DNA of 64,000 bases from Coriobacteriaceae bacterium (GTDB taxonomy: Bacteria; Actinomycetota; Coriobacteriia; Coriobacteriales; QAMH01). The notes below the pieces were generated by a model. That model was given only the letters and a program-made list of their open reading frames with translations, did no database searches and was not told where the DNA came from. The DNA lies in the NCBI GenBank assembly GCA_025992705.1, contig DAJPGJ010000001.1, positions 1,364,001 through 1,428,000 on the forward strand, in the 5' to 3' direction. Both the position numbers and the translations under genes were made by a program. Shown piece by piece: positions 1 through 8,651 of this stretch (its first letter is position 1; the number at the start of each line of letters is the position of its first letter).

Positions 1-43
1 CCTGTCTTTCATGAGAAAATCCGAAATACTTGCAATCGCCCCT

Positions 44-73
44 TGCTCGTGACGCGGCGTCACGTTGTAGAAC
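44..73 (+). promoter_or_regulatory. Putative MerR-type promoter/operator
   Basis: A perfect inverted repeat with 8-bp arms and a 1-bp centre (cgtgacgc-g-gcgtcacg, 48-64) lies between a possible -35 (TTGCTC, 44-49) and a possible -10 (TAGAAC, 68-73) with an 18-bp spacer. MerR regulators typically bind a dyad inside a long promoter spacer. Autoregulation of the next gene is inferred. Confidence 0.5.
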
Positions 74-95
74 TCGGTCCTGAGGAGGTGAATCC

Positions 96-890
96 ATGAC
101 CGAAGACAACACCTACACGACCGGAGAGTTGGCCGATGCGTGCGGAACCACCGTGCGCACCGTGCAGTACTACGACCAGAAGGGTCTGCTCGCCCCTTCG
201 GGATATTCCGAGGGCGGCAGGCGCATGTACGCCGATGACGACGCGGAGCGCCTGCGCTTCATCCTCATGCTGAAGACGCTTGGACTCAAGCTCTCGCAGA
301 TCAGGGGAATCCTCGAGAGCCCGAACCGCGGGGCGATTCTCGAGACGCTCCTCGAGGAGCGCGCATCGCAACTCGAGGAGGAGATCGCGCAGAGCACGGC
401 GATGCTCGACAGCATCAAAATCATGCAATCCGACCTCGAGCTTTGCGGCCACATCACCATGACATCGCAAGCGGCCATGGATACAAGGATGAACGACGAA
501 AGAGCACGGAAGCGTCAGTGGATCACCATGATCATCGTGGGCATCTGCATGGACACCGCATGGATCGGCACGCTGGTATACGGCATCGTATCCGGCATCT
601 GGTGGCCATTCCCGGTTGCCTTGGCGTTCGTCATCGCGGCAGGACTATGGCAGGTCTTTCACTACGGCGCCCATGCGACCTATCTCTGCCCTGCCTGCAA
701 GGCGGAGTTTCGCCCACGCATGGGCGCATTCATCATATCCGGACACACGCCGCGCACCCGCAAGCTCACGTGCCCCTGCTGCGGCATCAAGGACTGGTGC
801 GTCGAGCGCTACCACGCAGAGCCGCTTGAAATCGCACCGGGAACTTGCGTGCCCGGCACCTGCACCTGCGAAGGCGGTGATCTGCGATGA
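96..890 (+). CDS. MerR-family regulator with membrane segments and C-terminal zinc ribbon
   Basis: The N-terminal 70 residues form a MerR winged helix (TTGELADACGTTVRTVQYYD, then the GLL wing), followed by an acidic coiled segment at about 85-115. Two hydrophobic helices follow (about 147-165 and 170-188), then a putative zinc ribbon with two Cys pairs, CPAC near residue 200 and CPCC near 226. A MerR domain tied to the membrane with a Cys4 knuckle suggests sensing of metal, redox or envelope state, but the ligand is unknown. The start follows a strong GGAGG (88-92). No target gene other than itself is obvious; the next gene is convergent. Confidence 0.85.
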   Translation: MTEDNTYTTGELADACGTTVRTVQYYDQKGLLAPSGYSEGGRRMYADDDAERLRFILMLKTLGLKLSQIRGILESPNRGAILETLLEERASQLEEEIAQSTAMLDSIKIMQSDLELCGHITMTSQAAMDTRMNDERARKRQWITMIIVGICMDTAWIGTLVYGIVSGIWWPFPVALAFVIAAGLWQVFHYGAHATYLCPACKAEFRPRMGAFIISGHTPRTRKLTCPCCGIKDWCVERYHAEPLEIAPGTCVPGTCTCEGGDLR

Positions 891-910
891 AGCGCATCCG
901 CAAGACCAGC

Positions 911-1444
911 CTACAGCGCCGTGCCGCGCTTGGGAACGTAGAGCTCCCCCGTGTCCACGCCCTCATGCTTCAGCAGCCAGAGCTTGCGCTCGATGCCACC
1001 TGCGTAACCAGTCAGGCTTCCATCCGATCCGACAACCCTATGGCACGGGATGATGATGGAGATGGGATTGTGCCCAACCGCGCCACCAACCGCAAGAGCA
1101 GACGCCTTGCCCCGCTCACGCTTGAGTTCGGACGCGATTGCACCGTATGTCGTGAGTTCGCCATGCGGAATCGCGATGAGCCTCTTCCACACGGCTTGCT
1201 GAAACTCGCTTCCCCTGGGAGCCAGCGGCACGTCGCTGATTGGCTGCGGATCGCCCGCGAAGTAGGCCTCGAGCCACGTCCGGAGCTCCGCGAAACCCGC
1301 GGCATCATCATCGGGCACCATCTTCTCGGGAATCGTGGCACCATGGTACTTCTGCCCATCGAGCCACAGACCGCAGACAGCCTGCCCGTCACTCGCAATC
1401 GTGAGCGTACCCACAGGCGATTCGTATTCGCTGCAATAGAACAT
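911..1444 (-). CDS. ogt: Methylated-DNA--protein-cysteine methyltransferase
   Basis: Suicide repair enzyme that moves the alkyl group from O6-alkylguanine to its own cysteine. The active-site motif PCHRV is present at 133-137 (acceptor Cys134), with the preceding recognition helix (TTYGAIASEL) and Gly-rich GGAVGHNP in place. At 177 residues it is full length for the Ogt/Ada-C family. It lies 27 bp downstream of the Ada-AlkA fusion on the same strand, so the two probably form one alkylation-response operon. Confidence 0.95.
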   Translation of the reverse strand: MFYCSEYESPVGTLTIASDGQAVCGLWLDGQKYHGATIPEKMVPDDDAAGFAELRTWLEAYFAGDPQPISDVPLAPRGSEFQQAVWKRLIAIPHGELTTYGAIASELKRERGKASALAVGGAVGHNPISIIIPCHRVVGSDGSLTGYAGGIERKLWLLKHEGVDTGELYVPKRGTAL

Positions 1445-1471
1445 ACGTGCCTCCTTGGCTATTCTCGTACA

Positions 1472-2983
1472 TCATCCTGAAAGGGAGTCCCAAAGCGCCA
1501 GTACCGCATAGCTGCGCCACGGACGGCAATCCTCGACCAGAGCGAGTCGCTCCTTCGGCGCGAGCTCGGGCAGTGCGTGCGCAACCCCCGCGTCGGTCTC
1601 GAGAAACGCGTCGGGATAGCTCATGGTACGCATGGCGATGTAGTTGGCAGACCACGGACCGATTCCCCGTATCCGAAGAAGCGCCTCCATCTGCTCCTCT
1701 GCAATGGCGCCAATATCCAGATCGAGCTCTCCCTCGTCAATGGCCGTCGCCATCGCGTCGATGGCACGCGACCTCGTCTTGATCAGGCCGAGTTCCCCGA
1801 ACGCGTCCTCGATATTCGCAAGCGAGCGCACATCGGCGACGCGGGGCCATGCCCTGTCGAGTCCCTCGATTCCCGTCTCGATTCTCTCGCCGTAGCGCTC
1901 GACGATGCGCCCGGCGAGCTTGTTGGCCGCTCTCACGCTAACCTGCTGTCCGATTACCGCACGGCAGGCTATCTCAAACGTATCGAAACAGCCGGGTACC
2001 CGAATTCCGTCGATACGCACGCTGGGAACGGCCTCCTCGAGCGGCAAGAGCGCCTGCGAAACCACCACGGGATCGCTGTCCGTGTCGAACATGCGCCGCA
2101 CGCGGGCGATCACCTCGGAAACCGCGGGGACAAGCTCATCGGACATCGTGACGACAAGTTGGTTGCCGGCTGGATCGTCCTCGACCCGTACCCACCCGCA
2201 TGCGACGTTTCCGTCATGGCCCTCAAGCCGGACCGTACGGGTATACGACACGTCATCGACTAGCTCGACATGCGCAAGCGCGCGGTCCCGGAAAAACGCG
2301 AGCAACTCCGAGAAGCGATATGGTGGCCGATAGCTCAGATGCACGGTGATCGTTCCAGACTGAACGGTTGCCTTCTCGCGCCTCTTACGCAAATCACTCG
2401 GAGTGAGCCGATAGTGCTCCTTGAATGCATCGTTGAAACGCCGTACGCTGCCGAAACCGGACGATTTCGCCACGCGCGAAACGGGAAGGTCAGTGTCGGT
2501 AAGCAGGGATTTCGCCAAAAGAAGCCTGCAGGTCCTAAGGTACTGGGCGGGCGTCACTCCGTATTCGGCTTCAAAGGCACGTCTGAGATGTCTGCCCGTA
2601 TAGCCGAGTTTGGCGGCGACCGACTCTATGCTCATCGAAGACGCGCATCTTGCCTGCAGCATTCGGGCGGCTCTTCTCGCAAAATTTGACCTGGCATCCA
2701 CGAGCGAGAGCCCCGGGGCGAGCTCGGGGCGGCAGGTCATGCAGGGGCGGAAGCCAGCTGCCTCGGCTTCCGCCGCCGTGCGAAAGAACGTGCAGTTCTC
2801 GTACTTGGGCATCTTCGCCCTGCATACCGTTCGGCAGTAGATTCCCGTCGAGGAAACGCCCACGAAAACCTGTCCGTCAAATCGCGTATCGCCGGATTCG
2901 AACACCTTGTAAAGTGCCCTTCTCTGCTTTTCCGAAGCGTTCAAATCTTCGCCCATCGCCATATCTGAGAGAATGGAGTTCAA
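1472..2983 (-). CDS. Ada-type regulator fused to 3-methyladenine DNA glycosylase (Ada-AlkA)
   Basis: Alkylation sensor and base-excision glycosylase in one 503-residue chain. The Ada zinc domain has Cys50-x3-Cys54-x26-Cys81-x2-Cys84, the exact spacing of E. coli Ada, where the equivalent Cys is methylated by phosphotriesters. An AraC-type HTH follows (about 100-205), then an AlkA N-terminal domain (about 213-320) and an HhH-GPD glycosylase (about 330-500) with the helix-hairpin-helix LRIRGIGPWSA and probable catalytic Asp464. The first start is a TTG; an ATG 21 bp downstream is an alternative. Ogt follows, so the fusion probably activates its own operon when methylated. Confidence 0.93.
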   Translation of the reverse strand: MNSILSDMAMGEDLNASEKQRRALYKVFESGDTRFDGQVFVGVSSTGIYCRTVCRAKMPKYENCTFFRTAAEAEAAGFRPCMTCRPELAPGLSLVDARSNFARRAARMLQARCASSMSIESVAAKLGYTGRHLRRAFEAEYGVTPAQYLRTCRLLLAKSLLTDTDLPVSRVAKSSGFGSVRRFNDAFKEHYRLTPSDLRKRREKATVQSGTITVHLSYRPPYRFSELLAFFRDRALAHVELVDDVSYTRTVRLEGHDGNVACGWVRVEDDPAGNQLVVTMSDELVPAVSEVIARVRRMFDTDSDPVVVSQALLPLEEAVPSVRIDGIRVPGCFDTFEIACRAVIGQQVSVRAANKLAGRIVERYGERIETGIEGLDRAWPRVADVRSLANIEDAFGELGLIKTRSRAIDAMATAIDEGELDLDIGAIAEEQMEALLRIRGIGPWSANYIAMRTMSYPDAFLETDAGVAHALPELAPKERLALVEDCRPWRSYAVLALWDSLSG

Positions 2984-3170
2984 GTTGTCCCGCTTTCTCC
3001 GCTTTCCATATATGTTCGCTCATCGAACATTTGGCTTGCTGATCCATCTGCCAGACCAGAATAGTCACAACGAAACAAACGAATTGGCTGAAATCGGACA
3101 TGCAAGCGTTTTGCTTTTCTCTCGGCACTTGCCCGCCAGTTGCAAGCAGCAGAGACACCCTCCTCCATTG

Positions 3171-3740
3171 TCAATCCTGCAGTTCGTCTTCGAGCAGGCG
3201 ACGGCGCTTGATGGCATCGTTGATGGTGAGGGCGATGGCGGCAAAGCCGATGGCGAAGCCCATGAAGAAGAACACCACGCCGATGGCAAGGTCACCGAAC
3301 CATGCGACGTTTTCGATGCCGACGATCTGGATTTCCGCCAGAATGCGCATGCCGCAGGTCAAAACCCCAAGAACCGCCCCGCAGAACAGCGCGAAGCTGG
3401 CGACGTAGTCCCAGGGAATGCGATCCACCTCGGCATAGCGCTTGTAGCTCGAAAACGCCCCGCCGCGAATCTGCATGCCCACTGACGCACAGCCCGCGGC
3501 AAGAATCGTCAGTATCAGCAGAAGGTCAACGGGAACGACGGACGCGCCAAGGGGCGTGAGCACGGGATGATCGGTGGTGTTTGCGACCTGGTTAACCATG
3601 ATCCAGTAGTACAGGCTCACGGTCGACCCCACGAGCAAGATATAGGATGCGACCTTCATCGACTTGTTTTCCTCGGCCTCGAGGCGCTCGTCCTTCGGGC
3701 CCATGTATTCGTTCCATTTTCGAATCAAGTACATCGTCAT
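3171..3740 (-). CDS. Four-helix integral membrane protein paired with an XRE regulator
   Basis: 189 residues with four predicted membrane helices (about 30-48, 70-88, 112-132, 148-170) and charged termini. The upstream XRE gene overlaps it by 4 bp (ATGA), so the two are translationally coupled. Small Cro/CI-like regulators are often encoded with membrane proteins of this size in Gram-positive bacteria, but the function of the pair is not established. I do not recognise the family with certainty. Confidence 0.8.
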   Translation of the reverse strand: MTMYLIRKWNEYMGPKDERLEAEENKSMKVASYILLVGSTVSLYYWIMVNQVANTTDHPVLTPLGASVVPVDLLLILTILAAGCASVGMQIRGGAFSSYKRYAEVDRIPWDYVASFALFCGAVLGVLTCGMRILAEIQIVGIENVAWFGDLAIGVVFFFMGFAIGFAAIALTINDAIKRRRLLEDELQD

Positions 3741-3946
3741 TCCCCCGCTTTCCAGAACAGTTCATCCAGCGTCTTACCGAGCGTTTTGCAGATGGCCATG
3801 CAGAGTTTGAGGCTGGGGTTATAGCGACCGGCCTCGATGAGCCCGATGGTCTGGCGAGTGGCACCGACCGCATCCGCAAGCTCCTGCTGCGAGAGACCGC
3901 AATCGGTGCGTGCCGCCCGCATGCGCTCGTTCTTCTCGTCTTCCAA
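3737..3946 (-). CDS. Small XRE/Cro-CI family regulator
   Basis: 69 residues, essentially one HTH domain: LSQQELADAVGATRQTIGLIE is the two-helix DNA-binding core, followed by the typical PSLKLCMAICKTLGKTLDELFW tail of YgzD/YozG-like small regulators. The start is preceded by AAGGGA. It overlaps the membrane protein gene by 4 bp. The AT-rich 12-12-12 inverted repeat just upstream is its likely operator, implying autorepression of both genes. Confidence 0.92.
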   Translation of the reverse strand: MEDEKNERMRAARTDCGLSQQELADAVGATRQTIGLIEAGRYNPSLKLCMAICKTLGKTLDELFWKAGE

Positions 3947-3974
3947 TGTGATTCCCTTGCCCTGTCTTCGTTAA

Positions 3975-4010
3975 TGCAATATATATCGTACATGCAAAAT
4001 ATATATTGCA
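3975..4010 (-). promoter_or_regulatory. Promoter with perfect 12-12-12 inverted-repeat operator
   Basis: tgcaatatatat (3975-3986) and its exact reverse complement (3999-4010) are separated by 12 bp. On the minus strand TTGTGC (-35), a 17-bp spacer and TACGAT (-10) run through the repeat, so a bound dimer would occlude RNA polymerase. The AT-rich island contrasts with the GC-rich surroundings. Confidence 0.7.
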
Positions 4011-4046
4011 CAATATGCGCATCTACGTCAATAGAAAAAACGAGAC

Positions 4047-4078
4047 AAAAAAGGAAGCGCCCCGCAGGACGCTCCCCC
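4047..4078 (-). terminator. Rho-independent terminator of aldA
   Basis: Read on the minus strand, a GC-rich hairpin (roughly ggagcgtcc / ggggcgcttcc, with one G-U and a bulge) ends in six T at 4052-4047, 27 bp after the aldA stop. Confidence 0.7.
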
Positions 4079-4104
4079 TTTCGTAGCCTTATGTTATGCG
4101 ACGT

Positions 4105-5559
4105 TTACGCCTTGTTGCGCTCGGTATCCCAGTCGACGTAGCACACGTGCGTCTCGAGGTACTCCTCGACGCCCAGCTCGCCGTCCTCGCCACCGATGCC
4201 CGACTGGCGCACGCCCTGGTGGAAGCCCTGGAACGCCTCGAAGTGCTCGCGGTTGACGTAGGTCTCGCCGAACTTGATCTCGTTCATGGCGCGCATGACC
4301 GTATCGTAGTCGGTCGTGTAGATGGAGCTCGTCAGACCGTAGACACTGTCGTTGGCCATCTCAATGGCCTCGTCAAGCGTCTTGAACGTGGTGATGGGCA
4401 GCACGGGCCCGAAGATCTCGTCGCGCATGATGCGCATGTCATGCGTGCAGCCGGTGATGACGGTGGGCTCGTAGAACCAGCCCTTGCCATCGACCTGGGC
4501 CTTGTGACCGCCGCAGGCGACCGTGGCGCCTTCGGCGATGGCGGACTGCACCATCTCGTCGACATGCTCCTGCTGGGCCTTGTTGACCATGGAGCCCATG
4601 TCGAAGGTGCCGGCGAGCGCCGGGCCGTAGGTCAGGGTCTTCATCTTCTCGATGACCTTCTTCGTGAACTCCTCGGCGATGCCCTCCTGCACGTAAACGC
4701 GCTCGGCGGCATTGCACACCTGGCCGGTGTTGATGACGCGCGAGGCGACGACGTAATCGACCGTCTCGTCGAGCTTGCAGTCGTTCATGACGATGACCGG
4801 CGCCTTGCCGCCCAGCTCGAGCGAGACCTTGGTGACGTTATCGGCAGCGGCCTTCATAATCTTCTTGCCGACCTCCGTCGAACCGGTGATGGTGACGATG
4901 GAGATCTTGGGATTGGAGGCAAGCGCGTTGCCCGTGAGCGAGCCCGATCCGGTGATGACGTTGATGACACCCTTGGGAAGGGACGACTTCTCGACGATCT
5001 TGGCGAACTCGTATGCGCCGTTGGGGCAATCCGATGATGCCTTGAGCACGACGGTGCAGCCGGCGATGAGCGCCGGGGCGACCTTGCGGCCGATGAGGAA
5101 CAGCGGGAAGTTCCACGGCATAATCTGGCCGGCTACGCCGATGGGCATCTTGTAGAGGAAGATGTTCTCGTTGGGGCGGTCCGACGGGATGATCTGGCCT
5201 TTGAGGTGACGTGCCTGGGCAGCCATGTACTGCACGTAGGCGGGCAGCCAGCCGGCCTCGTCCATGGCCTGCGCGAGCGGCTTGCCCATCTCCTCGGACG
5301 TGGTGCGGGCCAGGAGCTCCTGGTTTTCCTTGAGCAGCTCTACGAGCTCCATCAGGTAGTTGGCGCGCTCGATGGCGGGAACCTTCTCCCACGACTTCTG
5401 CGCCTCATAGGCGGCATCGACAGCCGCCTCTACGTCGGCCTCGGTGGCCATGGGGAAACGCGAGATTACCTCCTCGGTTGCCGGATTGACGTTATCGCGC
5501 ATCTCGCGATCGCCGTTGTCGAGGAACTCGCCGTTGATGAAAAGCTGGACTTCTTTCAT
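4105..5559 (-). CDS. aldA: NAD-dependent aldehyde dehydrogenase, lactaldehyde/glycolaldehyde type
   Basis: Soluble 484-residue aldehyde dehydrogenase. It follows E. coli AldA along its length, including the cofactor site MPWNFPLFLIGRKVAPAL, the general base Glu in LELGGKAP, the catalytic Cys in GQVCNAAERV and the closing KFGETYVNREHFEAFQGFH segment. The expected reaction is oxidation of lactaldehyde or glycolaldehyde to lactate or glycolate. It stands alone between a terminator and a divergent promoter region, with aaggagg upstream of the ATG. Substrate is inferred from similarity only. Confidence 0.92.
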   Translation of the reverse strand: MKEVQLFINGEFLDNGDREMRDNVNPATEEVISRFPMATEADVEAAVDAAYEAQKSWEKVPAIERANYLMELVELLKENQELLARTTSEEMGKPLAQAMDEAGWLPAYVQYMAAQARHLKGQIIPSDRPNENIFLYKMPIGVAGQIMPWNFPLFLIGRKVAPALIAGCTVVLKASSDCPNGAYEFAKIVEKSSLPKGVINVITGSGSLTGNALASNPKISIVTITGSTEVGKKIMKAAADNVTKVSLELGGKAPVIVMNDCKLDETVDYVVASRVINTGQVCNAAERVYVQEGIAEEFTKKVIEKMKTLTYGPALAGTFDMGSMVNKAQQEHVDEMVQSAIAEGATVACGGHKAQVDGKGWFYEPTVITGCTHDMRIMRDEIFGPVLPITTFKTLDEAIEMANDSVYGLTSSIYTTDYDTVMRAMNEIKFGETYVNREHFEAFQGFHQGVRQSGIGGEDGELGVEEYLETHVCYVDWDTERNKA

Positions 5560-5867
5560 TCAAATCCTCCTTTGACTTGAATGTAGGCGCGCATGCGCCT
5601 GTTTCATGAAAGCGACTCCCGTTTGGAAGCCGCTTGATCTTGAAGATAATTATACTCTCGTCCGAAGTATCCACGGAGATGAAATGCAGCATGCACCGAA
5701 AGCACATGTCTGAAGCTGCGCGGATATAACAACAACTTACGGCATGCACATCCCCCAACGCTTTGCAATGACATTTTCCAGCCAATCGTTCCGAGTTCCC
5801 CGTTCTGCGCATATCAAAGTAGTAGTATGTGTGGGCATAGACACAAATGGTACAAGCGGAGGTCATC
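5560..5867. promoter_or_regulatory. Divergent intergenic region between aldA and a PAS-GGDEF gene
   Basis: 308 bp without a gene. For aldA a TATAAT (minus strand, about 5648-5653) is clear but its -35 is poor; an interrupted inverted repeat (tccg...cgga) sits where the -35 should be and may be an activator site. The aldA leader contains a short hairpin, aggcgc-gcat-gcgcct (5586-5601). I see no riboswitch. Confidence 0.4.
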
Positions 5868-7217
5868 ATGACCGTGTTCCATCGCATTACCGAGGGCAAG
5901 CTCGGATCCCATGACGGATGCGTCATCGAGGACGAGGTCTCACAGGAATTTCTCGACCGCATTCCGGGCGGTCTATTTCGGTATCGTGCCGACGATGAGG
6001 GAACCATCGACTACGTGAGCCATGACGTCCTGGACATGTTCGGTTGCGAGACCTACGACGAGTTCTGCGCCATCACCGACAATACCTTTCCCGGTATGGT
6101 TCACCCCGACGACCGCGAACGCGTTCTCTACGAAATTGACGAGCAAATCAAGGTAGGCGACAGAGACGCCGTCACCTACCGTCTCAACCGTCCCGACTTC
6201 ACGGAGCTCTGGGTCGACGACCGCGGCCATTACATCGTCGACGATAGCGGCACCGCCTGGTTCTACGTCACCATCATCGACATCTCCGACAAGGTGAATA
6301 GCCAGCGTCAGCTCGAGCGCGCCGAGGAGCGCGTCGACATGCTGACCATGCTTTCCCGCGACGTCATGTTCGATATCGATTGCCAGGACCAATCTGGTGA
6401 GCTCTTCGGTGATTTCGAGACGCGTTTCGGACGTCCTCCTCTCTCGAGCGACCTCATCCTGCGCAAGCGCTGCGACAAGGATTGCAACGTAGACCTCGAG
6501 ATACACGACATCGATTCCCTACGCGAGATAGTCGAGAAGGGCGACTTCATCGACATCGAGACATCACTGCCCGATGCCGAGGGAAACCCCATCTGGTGCC
6601 GCTACCAGTCCTTCGTGATCTTCGATGATGAGACCGGTCTGCCCGTGCGCCACGTCGGACGCTTGCTCGACACGCACGCGATGGTCATGCGCGAGGCGTC
6701 CTTGCGCAAGATGGCCGAGCTCGATGGTCTCACGGGCATATTCAATCGCAACGCGGCAATGGCTCGCATCGAGCAGGCTCTCGCCAGCGAGGAATGCCAG
6801 GACGGTTGCTGCCTCTTCCTCATCGACGTGGACGACTTCAAGCAGGTCAACGATTGCTTCGGTCACCCCGAAGGCGACCGCGTGCTAAAGGAGATAGCGC
6901 GTTTCCTCCGACGCAGCATGCGCAAGGACGATATCATCGCCCGCCTCGGGGGTGACGAATTCGCCATCTTCGCCGCCGGCCTGGGCAACGACCCCGCCCT
7001 GAGCCGCGTGCTCGGCCAGCTTTCGGCAGGCCTCTACGCGAAACGCGAGCGTCCGGCTGACATGCCCGATGAACTGAATCCTTCCATCACCATCGGAGCG
7101 GCTGCGACCACGCGCTTCCCCGTCACTTTTGACGAGCTCTACCAGATTGCCGATGAGGCGCTCTACGTCGCCAAGCGCGCCGGCAAATCACGCGCCACGC
7201 TACGCAGGCTAGACTGA
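5868..7217 (+). CDS. PAS-PAS-GGDEF diguanylate cyclase
   Basis: Cytosolic 449-residue protein expected to make cyclic-di-GMP. A PAS domain (about 30-150: FRYRADDEGTIDYVSHD...VHPDDRE) is followed by a degenerate second PAS/PAC (about 165-275) and a GGDEF domain (about 285-445) with intact active site LGGDEF and an RxxD inhibitory site (RKDD) five residues upstream. The start chosen is the ATG at 5868 because GGAGG (5858-5862) precedes it; an in-frame ATG 21 bp upstream has no ribosome site. There are no membrane segments, so the signal is probably internal. Confidence 0.9.
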   Translation: MTVFHRITEGKLGSHDGCVIEDEVSQEFLDRIPGGLFRYRADDEGTIDYVSHDVLDMFGCETYDEFCAITDNTFPGMVHPDDRERVLYEIDEQIKVGDRDAVTYRLNRPDFTELWVDDRGHYIVDDSGTAWFYVTIIDISDKVNSQRQLERAEERVDMLTMLSRDVMFDIDCQDQSGELFGDFETRFGRPPLSSDLILRKRCDKDCNVDLEIHDIDSLREIVEKGDFIDIETSLPDAEGNPIWCRYQSFVIFDDETGLPVRHVGRLLDTHAMVMREASLRKMAELDGLTGIFNRNAAMARIEQALASEECQDGCCLFLIDVDDFKQVNDCFGHPEGDRVLKEIARFLRRSMRKDDIIARLGGDEFAIFAAGLGNDPALSRVLGQLSAGLYAKRERPADMPDELNPSITIGAAATTRFPVTFDELYQIADEALYVAKRAGKSRATLRRLD

Positions 7218-7241
7218 GAACGACGGCACATAGCGCAACGG

Positions 7242-8651
7242 TTAGCGATCCAAGGACTCCAGGGGCAAGCGCAGGGTAAAGGTGCTTCCCGCACCCAAAA
7301 CGCTCTCGACCTCTATGTCCCCACCATGATAGAGGGCGGCATGCTTCACGATGGCAAGACCAAGACCCGTGCCCCCCGTCTCCTTCGAACGACTCTTCTC
7401 GGTGCGGTAGAACCGCTCGAAGATCTTCTCGCGATCCTGCTCCGAAATGCCAATGCCGTCATCGCTCACACGCACGGCAATGCACGGCTCCTCGGGCGAT
7501 TCGTCAATTTCGACGCGTACGTTGACCGTGCCCCCATCGTCCGAATAGCGGATACCGTTTTCCACAAGATTCGAAACTGCTTGCTCGAGAAGCGCCTCAT
7601 TGCCCAAGGTGCGTAAATCGACACCGGAAAACTCGAGGTCGATGCCGTGCTCGTGCGCAAGCGGACGCAAGCGCTCGCACGTGCGTTGCGCGAGTTCGAG
7701 CATATCGACGGGGACACGCTCGGCACTTGCAAACGACGACTCGTCAAGACGCGAGAGGGTGAGGACATCGTTGATGAGCGCCCGTAGGCGTTGCGATTCA
7801 AGATAGATGCGTCGTCCGAATTCTCCCACGTCATCGGGATCGACTAAACCGCTGGCGATCATCTCGGCCGATCCGGAGATAACTTGCAACGGCGTCTTCA
7901 TCTCGTGCGAAACGTTCGCGGAAAACTCACGGCGCAGGCCATCCGCTTCCTTCAGCTCCTCGTTCTGTCGTCTGAGCTGCTCCTTCTGCTCGTCGATGCG
8001 CAGCAGGAGCGGACGCATCTCCTCGTAGGCATCTCCGGAGAGCGGGTCATGCACGTCAAGCTCGTCGAGCGGGCGCATGATGCGCGAGGTGAGGAAACGC
8101 GAGAGCATGATGACGAGAATCACGGCGATGACAAGCACCACCCCGACGGGCAAAGCCATCGAAGCGAGGAAGGCCGGCAGGGAGAGGCGCTCCTCGCTCA
8201 CGCGCACGAAGTAGCCATCGGAGAGGCGCTCGGCAACATAGACGGTATCTCTTTTCAAGGTGTCCGAATGGCGTACCAGAACCCCCTCGCCTGCATGCTC
8301 GGCGGCGAGCATTTCAGGACGTTCGAAGTGATTCTCGAGAGCACCGTCCCTGACGGCGGTATCGAAGATGACGTCACCGACAGGATCGATGAGCGTGAAT
8401 CGCTCGGGACCGGCAAACTGTTCCTCGAGCACGTCAACACGTGCATCAGCGGGATATCCATCGAGGACCTGGGCGCACGACCGCGCCTGTTCGACGAGCA
8501 GGTCTTCCGAACGTTCTTCTTCGGAAAAGTACGCAATCGTCACCAAGGCGATAGCCGTCGCGAGAACGGCGACGAGCGTGAAGACGAGTACCGTCACCAG
8601 GATGCTATGCGAGAGACTGCGCACGTGACGCGCGGAAACGGCGTCGCTCAT
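7242..8651 (-). CDS. phoR: PhoR-like sensor histidine kinase
   Basis: 469 residues: membrane helix at about 15-38, extracytoplasmic sensor (about 40-165), second helix (about 170-192), linker, HisKA with SHEMKTP (phosphorylated His249) and a HATPase_c domain with the N, G1 (DDGIGI) and G2 (GTGLGLAI) boxes. The start overlaps the response-regulator stop by 4 bp, giving coupled translation. Being in an operon with a Na/Pi symporter under Pho-box-like repeats, it is most likely the phosphate-starvation kinase. Confidence 0.9.
   Translation of the reverse strand: MSDAVSARHVRSLSHSILVTVLVFTLVAVLATAIALVTIAYFSEEERSEDLLVEQARSCAQVLDGYPADARVDVLEEQFAGPERFTLIDPVGDVIFDTAVRDGALENHFERPEMLAAEHAGEGVLVRHSDTLKRDTVYVAERLSDGYFVRVSEERLSLPAFLASMALPVGVVLVIAVILVIMLSRFLTSRIMRPLDELDVHDPLSGDAYEEMRPLLLRIDEQKEQLRRQNEELKEADGLRREFSANVSHEMKTPLQVISGSAEMIASGLVDPDDVGEFGRRIYLESQRLRALINDVLTLSRLDESSFASAERVPVDMLELAQRTCERLRPLAHEHGIDLEFSGVDLRTLGNEALLEQAVSNLVENGIRYSDDGGTVNVRVEIDESPEEPCIAVRVSDDGIGISEQDREKIFERFYRTEKSRSKETGGTGLGLAIVKHAALYHGGDIEVESVLGAGSTFTLRLPLESLDR

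Noticed and set aside
4096..5037. 313-residue plus-strand ORF opposite aldA
   Set aside because: It lies wholly antisense to a complete AldA with all catalytic motifs; its Leu/Asp/His-rich composition is that of a GC-rich reverse frame.
5847..5867. ATG at 5847 as start of the PAS-GGDEF protein
   Set aside because: No Shine-Dalgarno before it, whereas GGAGG sits five bases before the ATG at 5868.
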